A stretch of 9,544 nt of DNA, from contig JAEYSS010000200.1 of NCBI GenBank assembly GCA_023434425.1, positions 1 to 9,544 on the forward strand, in the 5' to 3' direction. The position numbers and the translations under genes were made by a program. The first letter of the stretch is position 1, and each line of letters opens with the position of its first letter. This stretch comes from Pseudomonadota bacterium (GTDB taxonomy: Bacteria; Pseudomonadota; Alphaproteobacteria; Ferrovibrionales; Ferrovibrionaceae). Positions 5,335-9,544 of the stretch are shown piece after piece. Under the pieces are notes generated by a model. The model was not told the origin of the DNA. It searched no databases and saw only the letters and a list, made by a program, of their open reading frames with translations.

Positions 5335-7761
5335 ATGACACTTCGTCCGATCCAGTTCCTGTTCCGTTTGGCCTTGCTGTTCAGCCTGCTCGCGGGGGCG
5401 CTGTCCCCGGCCGTCGCCCAGCCGGCTGGCGGAACCGCACCCAATGCCCTGACGCCGACAGACTGGAGCGCGGCGCTCGCGCCGGTCACACGTCAGCTCC
5501 GCGATCCCCGCATGGATGACGAGGGCTTTGCCGCGCTGCGCGCCGATCTCGACCGGCTTCGTGTGCATGCGACCACCGAGCGCGACCAGTTCCGGCAGGC
5601 TGCGACGGCCATGCAGACCCAGTTCGAAGCGCTGGGCCCGCCGCCGGCAGCCGGTCAGCCACGTGAAGCCGCGGCGGTGGCGGAGTCGCGCCGACAGCTG
5701 GCCGTGCGTCTGCAATCGGCGCAGGACAGCGCCAAACAGGCCGAGCTGGCGCTGACGCGCATTATAGCGTTGCAGGACGAAGTTGCCGATGAAGCGCGCC
5801 GGCAGTTCACGCGCCAGTTGCTCTATCGCGGCGCGTCGCCGTTCAACCCCGATTTCTGGCGCAGCGGCGCAGAAGATATAGGCGCGATCTCGACTCAGGT
5901 CGCTGCAATTCCCGCGCAATGGTGGGCGGCAGACGAGGGGCGCCGCCCGGGGCGGACCACCCTGCTGCAGATCGGCATCGTGATCGCGGTCGCGGGCATC
6001 CTGCTGATCCCGACGCAGCGCTGGCTCAGCCGGCATTACGGTATCCAGGCTGACATGGCGTCCCCTTCACCGGTGCGGCGCACGATTGCCGCTTTCACCG
6101 TGCTGCTGCGCTGTACCGCCATGCCGCTGGTGGTGCTGTGGGCTGCCTATGGCGTGTTGCTCGGCAACGACTGGCTGAACGGCCTCATGGGCAGCATGGT
6201 GCAGATGCTGATGCAGGCGATTTCCGTCGCATTGCTCGCCTACGGCCTGGGGCAGGCGACGCTGGCACCCGGTCATTCGGCCTGGGCGCTGATCCCGCTG
6301 CAACTGTCCGAACGCGCCAAGCTGCTGCGCCGGACTGTTGCGGTCGCCATCGGGATGATCCTGCTGGCCGTGCTGGTGGCCCCGTCGCGCGTGCCGGATT
6401 TTGGCTTTGCCGGTCGCAATATGGTGATCGCGGCGGTGGCACTGTTCCTGTTCGCGTCCAATCTCGCTTTCTCGGATCCGCGGCTGTGGCGGTCGCTGCC
6501 CGACGACTGGCGGCCGCTGCGCCTGCTGGCAGGGCTGATCTTCGGCGTCAACCTGATCGCCCTGGTGGCACTGCTGCTCGGCTATTACGGCGCCGCGGCT
6601 TTCCTGTCCTATGGCCTGCTCGGTTCGGCGCTGACGCTTGGCGTCTATGCGCTGGTCCGCATTGCCGTCCGCGACGGCCTCGCCAATCTGGCGGAGAATC
6701 CCGACAGCCGCTTCCGCATCTGGCGCCAGTCGCTCGGCCTGAGCGGCCCGCTGAGCACCACCAGCCAACTGCTGCTGGGCCTGCTGGCCGATATGGTGCT
6801 GTTCGTATTTCTGCTGGGCGGCCTCGCGGTGTCTTGGGGTGTGAGCCGTGCCACCCTGATGAGCTACACGCTCGAACTGTTCTACGGCGTCAGCATCGGC
6901 CCGGTGACAATCTCGCTCGGCAATATCCTGGCCGCGGTTGTGGTGCTGGTGATCGGCATCGGCGTGACGCGGCTGCTGAGCGGCGGCCTGAATGCGCGAC
7001 TGGAGCAGCAGAGCGGCATCGATCCTGGCGTGCGCAATTCGATGGTGACTGGCCTGACCTATGCCGGCTATCTGCTCGCCATCGTCGCCGGTGTCGGCGT
7101 GGTGGGCCTCGACCTGTCGAACCTGGCGATCATTGCCGGTGCGCTCTCGGTCGGTATCGGTTTCGGCCTGCAGAATATCGTCAACAATTTCGTCTCCGGC
7201 CTGATCCTGCTGATCGAGCGGCCAGTGAAGGTCGGCGACTGGGTGGTGGTCGGCAGCCGCGAAGGCTATGTCCGGCGCATCAATGTGCGCTCCACCGAGA
7301 TCGAGACCTTTCCGCGCGCTTCGGTGATCATCCCGAATTCCGAACTGATCTCGCAGTCGGTGATGAACTGGACGCATCGCAATCGCCTGGGCCGCGTCGA
7401 CATCCAGCTCAACCTGTCCTATGCCGCCGACCTGGAAAAGGCGCGCGACGTCCTGCTGAAATGCCTGACCGAGCACCCCGATATCCTCAGCATGCCGGCT
7501 CCGCTGGTGATCTTCCGCGATTTCGGCGCCGGCACGCTGCAATTCGCGCTGCGCGGTCATATTGCCAATGTCGAGAAGCGCCACGTGATCGAAAGCGATC
7601 TGCGTTTCGCGATTCACAAGGCGCTGAAGGAAAGCGGCGTCGGCCTGCCCTACGGCGGGCCCAACACGCTGCATCTGGCCGATATCGAAAGGCTTGAAAA
7701 CGCTCTGGGCGGCCTGCGCGCTTCCGCGCAGGACCGCCCAAAGTCAGACGACCAGGCTTAG
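5335..7761 (+). CDS. Large MscS-family mechanosensitive channel with DUF3772-like N-terminal region
   Basis: An 808-residue inner-membrane channel expected to open under membrane tension and release solutes during hypo-osmotic shock. A signal peptide ends at about AVA-Q (28/29). A periplasmic, charged, partly coiled-coil region (about 30-205) follows, resembling DUF3772, including the FTRQLLYRGASPFNPDFW stretch. About eleven hydrophobic segments lie between 208 and 625. The last is the MscS pore helix, rich in Gly and Ala (IIAGALSVGIGFGLQNIV), followed by NNFVSGLILLIERPVKVGD at the start of the beta domain (near 632), and the cytoplasmic alpha/beta vestibule to about 790. It is much longer than the small MscS of about 286 residues and shorter than MscK or YjeP (over 1,000), so it belongs with the mid-sized multi-TM relatives. 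The ATG at 5335 begins the signal peptide but has no Shine-Dalgarno sequence. It is transcribed alone. Confidence 0.93.
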   Translation: MTLRPIQFLFRLALLFSLLAGALSPAVAQPAGGTAPNALTPTDWSAALAPVTRQLRDPRMDDEGFAALRADLDRLRVHATTERDQFRQAATAMQTQFEALGPPPAAGQPREAAAVAESRRQLAVRLQSAQDSAKQAELALTRIIALQDEVADEARRQFTRQLLYRGASPFNPDFWRSGAEDIGAISTQVAAIPAQWWAADEGRRPGRTTLLQIGIVIAVAGILLIPTQRWLSRHYGIQADMASPSPVRRTIAAFTVLLRCTAMPLVVLWAAYGVLLGNDWLNGLMGSMVQMLMQAISVALLAYGLGQATLAPGHSAWALIPLQLSERAKLLRRTVAVAIGMILLAVLVAPSRVPDFGFAGRNMVIAAVALFLFASNLAFSDPRLWRSLPDDWRPLRLLAGLIFGVNLIALVALLLGYYGAAAFLSYGLLGSALTLGVYALVRIAVRDGLANLAENPDSRFRIWRQSLGLSGPLSTTSQLLLGLLADMVLFVFLLGGLAVSWGVSRATLMSYTLELFYGVSIGPVTISLGNILAAVVVLVIGIGVTRLLSGGLNARLEQQSGIDPGVRNSMVTGLTYAGYLLAIVAGVGVVGLDLSNLAIIAGALSVGIGFGLQNIVNNFVSGLILLIERPVKVGDWVVVGSREGYVRRINVRSTEIETFPRASVIIPNSELISQSVMNWTHRNRLGRVDIQLNLSYAADLEKARDVLLKCLTEHPDILSMPAPLVIFRDFGAGTLQFALRGHIANVEKRHVIESDLRFAIHKALKESGVGLPYGGPNTLHLADIERLENALGGLRASAQDRPKSDDQA

Positions 7762-7785
7762 TTGAGTTTGGCTGACTTAGGTCAG
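7741..7785. terminator. Interleaved inverted repeats at the convergent end of the channel and pirin genes
   Basis: Between the two stop codons (7762-7781) and reaching into both gene ends are AAGTCAG (7741-7747), its exact inverse CTGACTT (7772-7778), and GTCAG (7781-7785). CTGAC (7772-7776) can pair with either partner: as a tight 5-bp stem with a 4-nt loop, or as a 7-bp stem across 24 nt. The symmetric arrangement suits a bidirectional terminator, but no T-run follows on either side, so function is uncertain. Confidence 0.35.
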
Positions 7786-8513
7786 TTCGGCCTCTGCTGC
7801 GGACGCGGCAGGTCGAACAGCAGGAATTCAGCACCTTCAGGCGCTTTGATCTCGACCGGTGCATCGGCGGCGATGGCCACGCCGTCGCGGGTCTTGAGTG
7901 TCACGCCGTCGAGTTCCACGCTGCCTTCGGCCACGACGAGGTAAGCCATCCGGTCGGGCTTCTGCTCGTAGGTCACCGACTTACCCTTTTCGACCAGCGC
8001 GCCGAACAGCGTGGCGTCCTGATGGATCAGCAGCGTGCCCGTGTTGGCGGAGAGCACCGCTTCCTCGCCCGACGCCAGCGGCACCAGACGATTGGCGCGG
8101 TCGCCCTTGGGGAACTGGGCTTGGTCCCAGCGCGGCTTCAGCCTGGTCTGACGCGGCTCGATCCAGATCTGGAACAGATGCGTCATCTCGTCTTCGGCGT
8201 TGAACTCCGAATGCATGATGCCGGTGCCGGCCGACATCACCTGCACATCGCCAGCGGGAGTCCGGCCCTTGTTGCCCAGGCTGTCTTCATGGCTGATCGC
8301 ACCCTTGGTGACATAGGTGATGATCTCCATGTCGCGATGGCCATGCATCGGGAAGCCCGACTGCGCTGCGATCTCGTCGTCATTCCACACCCGCAGGGGA
8401 CCGAAGCCGAAGCCCATCGGCGCGGCAACGCCCGAGAAGTTGAAGTGGAAGCGGCTGTTCAGCCAGTCGATATTCATCCGGCCGAGATTGTCGAAGGGAA
8501 CAACGTGAATCAT
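7782..8513 (-). CDS. Pirin-family bicupin protein, possible quercetin 2,3-dioxygenase type
   Basis: A 243-residue cytosolic cupin, close in length to E. coli YhhW and YhaK. The N-terminal cupin keeps all four metal ligands of the family: H57 and H59 in PMHGHRDME, then H101 and E103 in IMHSEF, so it should bind Fe(II) or a similar metal. The segment around residues 92-104 (VMSAGTGIMHSEF) is highly typical. The second cupin carries no obvious metal site, as usual. Family members include enzymes that open the flavonol ring of quercetin, and redox-responsive regulators; the natural substrate here is unknown. It lies 57 nt downstream of wrbA and is probably co-transcribed, suggesting a shared role in handling quinones or aromatic compounds. 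The start at 8513 is set by GGAGG 5 nt upstream; an in-frame ATG at 8558 falls inside the intercistronic hairpin and is less likely. Confidence 0.93.
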   Translation of the reverse strand: MIHVVPFDNLGRMNIDWLNSRFHFNFSGVAAPMGFGFGPLRVWNDDEIAAQSGFPMHGHRDMEIITYVTKGAISHEDSLGNKGRTPAGDVQVMSAGTGIMHSEFNAEDEMTHLFQIWIEPRQTRLKPRWDQAQFPKGDRANRLVPLASGEEAVLSANTGTLLIHQDATLFGALVEKGKSVTYEQKPDRMAYLVVAEGSVELDGVTLKTRDGVAIAADAPVEIKAPEGAEFLLFDLPRPQQRPN

Positions 8514-8518
8514 GGAAA

Positions 8519-8523
8519 CCTCC
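8519..8523 (-). promoter_or_regulatory. Ribosome binding site that fixes the pirin start
   Basis: GGAGG on the minus strand lies 5 nt before the ATG at 8513 and supports that start over the in-frame ATG at 8558. Its first two bases can pair in a small alternative hairpin (8522-8534), so its access might depend on RNA folding. Confidence 0.8.
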
Positions 8524-8527
8524 GTCA

Positions 8528-8556
8528 GCGACGGCCGATCATATCCCGGCCGTCGC
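8528..8556 (-). other. Perfect 10-bp hairpin between wrbA and the pirin gene
   Basis: GCGACGGCCG (8528-8537) and CGGCCGTCGC (8547-8556) are exact inverse complements separated by 9 nt. In the wrbA-pirin message this makes a very stable stem-loop that ends four bases before the pirin ribosome binding site. No T-run follows, so it is not a standard terminator; it may stabilise the upstream message, limit read-through or set pirin translation. A competing stem, CCGTC (8522-8526) with GACGG (8530-8534), overlaps the large hairpin and the first bases of the ribosome binding site. Confidence 0.65.
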
Positions 8557-8570
8557 ATTGGTAGAGAGAG

Positions 8571-9170
8571 TTAAGCCTTCAGCTTGGCGGCGATGCCCGC
8601 CACATGCTTGCCCTGGAAGCGGGCAGTCTTGAGTTCCTTTTCGCTCGGACTGCGGCTGCCATCCGCACCTGCGATGGTGCCGGCACCGAGCGGCGAGCCG
8701 CCCTTCACCTCGGAGACATCCATCGTCTCCGGGATGGCATAGGGCAGGCCGACGACCACGAAGCCATGATGCAGCAGGGTGGTGTGGAAGCTGCTGGCGG
8801 TGGTTTCGTTGCCGCCGCCGGTGCCGGTCGAGACGAAGACGCTGCCGACCTTGCCGACCAGCGCACCCTTCACCCACAGACCGCCGGTCTGGTCGAGGAA
8901 GGTGCGCATCTGGCCGGTCATGTTGCCGAAGCGGGTGCCGGTGCCGAAGATGATGGCGTCGTAATCTGCCAGTTCGGCCGGATTGGCGATCGGGGCGGCC
9001 TGGTCCCATTTGCCGCCGGCCTTCCTGAAGGCTTCCTCCGGCATGGTCTCGGGCACGCGCTTGATGGTGACCTGGGCGCCCGGGACTTCGCGCGCGCCGG
9101 CGGCGACGGCCTCGGCCATCTTTTCCACATGGCCGTACATCGAATGATAAAGAACGAGAACCTTGGTCAT
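8571..9170 (-). CDS. wrbA: WrbA, NAD(P)H:quinone oxidoreductase
   Basis: A 199-residue flavodoxin-like FMN enzyme that reduces quinones by two electrons using NAD(P)H and so avoids reactive semiquinones. It acts in the cytosol, usually as a tetramer. The length matches the family. The FMN phosphate loop is near the N-terminus (SMYGHV, 10-15), the next flavin loop is GTGTRFGNM (76-84), and the third is STGTGGGNETT (114-124), where many homologues have Q instead of N121. The C-terminal signature GSPLGAGTIAGADGSRSPSE (158-177) is typical of WrbA. The ATG at 9170 is preceded by AGGAGG at 9181-9176, 5 nt away. It is the first gene of a unit with pirin and divergent from a LysR-type regulator, which probably controls it. 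Confidence 0.95.
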   Translation of the reverse strand: MTKVLVLYHSMYGHVEKMAEAVAAGAREVPGAQVTIKRVPETMPEEAFRKAGGKWDQAAPIANPAELADYDAIIFGTGTRFGNMTGQMRTFLDQTGGLWVKGALVGKVGSVFVSTGTGGGNETTASSFHTTLLHHGFVVVGLPYAIPETMDVSEVKGGSPLGAGTIAGADGSRSPSEKELKTARFQGKHVAGIAAKLKA

Positions 9171-9222
9171 GGTTGCCTCCTGGGCGGTCTGGGTTGGTGT
9201 GGGTTCGCTACAAACCTATATC

Positions 9223-9280
9223 TTTCCTAAATTGAAACAATACGATCCATGGAATATGATTGTTTCCTATGAGAAACAGT
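9223..9280. promoter_or_regulatory. Likely LysR operator region between wrbA and lysR
   Basis: An AT-rich island holds repeated TTTC/GAAA half-sites. GAAACAAT (9234-9241) and ATTGTTTC (9259-9266) form a perfect 8-bp inverted repeat with a 17-bp spacer whose centre contains CCATGG. TTTC (9223-9226) with GAAA (9234-9237), and TTTC (9263-9266) with GAAA (9273-9276), form two flanking dyads. The first contains TTC-N7-GAA, which fits the T-N11-A pattern of LysR-type sites; the second is one base shorter. The arrangement fits a regulator tetramer bound across both promoters. Confidence 0.6.
9232..9260 (+). promoter_or_regulatory. Sigma70-type promoter of the lysR gene
   Basis: TTGAAA (9232-9237), a spacer of exactly 17 bp, and TATGAT (9255-9260) each match the consensus at five of six positions. 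The expected transcript start is near 9267, giving a very short leader before the ATG at 9281. The -35 box overlaps one arm of the inverted repeat and the -10 box touches the other, so the protein that binds the repeat would block this promoter. This suits negative autoregulation, common in LysR-type regulators. Confidence 0.6.
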
Positions 9281-9544
9281 ATGGACCATCTCGCCGACCT
9301 GGCCGTCTTTGCCCGCGTGGTGGAGCAGGACAGCTTCAGTGGCGCCGCCGAAACGCTCGGCCTGTCGAAATCCGCCGTGTCGAAACAGATCTCGCGGCTG
9401 GAGCGGCGGCTCGGCGCCCAACTGCTGCAGCGGACGACACGGAAACTCTCGCTGACCGAAACCGGCCGCATCGTGCTGGAACATGCACAGCGCGTGCTGG
9501 TCGAGGCCGAAGCCGCCGAAGCCGCCGTGCAGAACCTGCAGGCG
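9281..9544 (+). CDS. LysR-family transcriptional regulator (3' part off the window)
   Basis: The first 88 residues of a LysR-type regulator are present. The N-terminal winged helix-turn-helix is typical: LAVFARVVEQDSFSGAA, LGLSKSAVSKQISRLERRLG as the recognition part, and LLQRTTRKLSLTETG as the wing, then the start of the linker helix with an EAEAAEAA repeat. The ligand-binding domain lies beyond the window, so the inducer cannot be judged. It is divergent from wrbA and very probably regulates it and itself. E. coli YhaJ, a LysR-type regulator next to the pirin-family gene yhaK, offers a parallel. An in-frame ATG at 9269 would add four residues, but it falls almost on the predicted transcript start and in an operator half-site, so 9281 is preferred. 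Confidence 0.92.
   Translation, partial: MDHLADLAVFARVVEQDSFSGAAETLGLSKSAVSKQISRLERRLGAQLLQRTTRKLSLTETGRIVLEHAQRVLVEAEAAEAAVQNLQA

Noticed and set aside
6067..7674. A 535-codon open frame on the minus strand inside the channel gene
   Set aside because: It is fully antisense to a gene with clear MscS motifs. Its product is rich in His, Gln and Arg without any domain, as expected from reading the complement of GC-rich Leu/Val codons.
8514..8558. Longer pirin starting at the ATG at 8558
   Set aside because: The extra 15 residues come from the palindrome and ribosome binding site, and the family N-terminus fits the start at 8513.
9508..9530. Short GCCGAAGCC-type tandem repeat in the lysR gene
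   Set aside because: It encodes the Glu/Ala-rich linker helix of the regulator and is explained by amino-acid composition.

Overview
This is a GC-rich window from a bacterial chromosome, coding on both strands and almost without gaps. The gene content suggests a free-living alphaproteobacterium, perhaps from the Rhodospirillales: a class III nucleotide cyclase with long N-terminal domains, a large MscS channel with a DUF3772-like N-terminus, a WrbA/pirin pair, and a histidine kinase of a type common in that class. This placement rests on protein style only; the window has no rRNA or other marker gene. There are no tRNAs, insertion sequences, CRISPR arrays or phage genes.

Layout. Four minus-strand genes fill 1-5148. 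Read in the direction of transcription they are a degenerate flavoprotein oxidoreductase (5148-3724), a membrane sensor histidine kinase 21 nt downstream (3702-2272), a gap of 147 bp with a likely promoter and several hairpins, a small cysteine-containing lipoprotein (2124-1588), and an adenylate cyclase that runs off the left edge (1531-1). An 186-bp divergent region (5149-5334) leads to a plus-strand 808-residue MscS-family mechanosensitive channel (5335-7761). It converges, with only 20 bp between stop codons, on a minus-strand two-gene unit: wrbA (9170-8571) followed by a pirin-family gene (8513-7782). A LysR-family regulator (9281 to the right edge) is divergent from wrbA.

How the genes may work together. 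The right end is a plausible quinone or redox-stress module: a LysR regulator, a flavodoxin-like NAD(P)H:quinone oxidoreductase and a pirin of the quercetinase type. The divergent promoter carries a clear sigma70-like promoter for lysR laid over an inverted repeat, and wrbA and pirin are separated by a perfect 10-bp hairpin. The left and centre hold envelope and signalling genes: channel, lipoprotein, sensor kinase and cyclase. The most unusual protein is the flavoprotein upstream of the kinase. It keeps the fold motifs of the pyridine nucleotide-disulfide oxidoreductases but lacks the redox-active cysteine pair, the C-terminal catalytic motif and the usual GD flavin-binding aspartate. It may be a pseudoenzyme or a flavin/NADH sensor working with the kinase, but that is inference.
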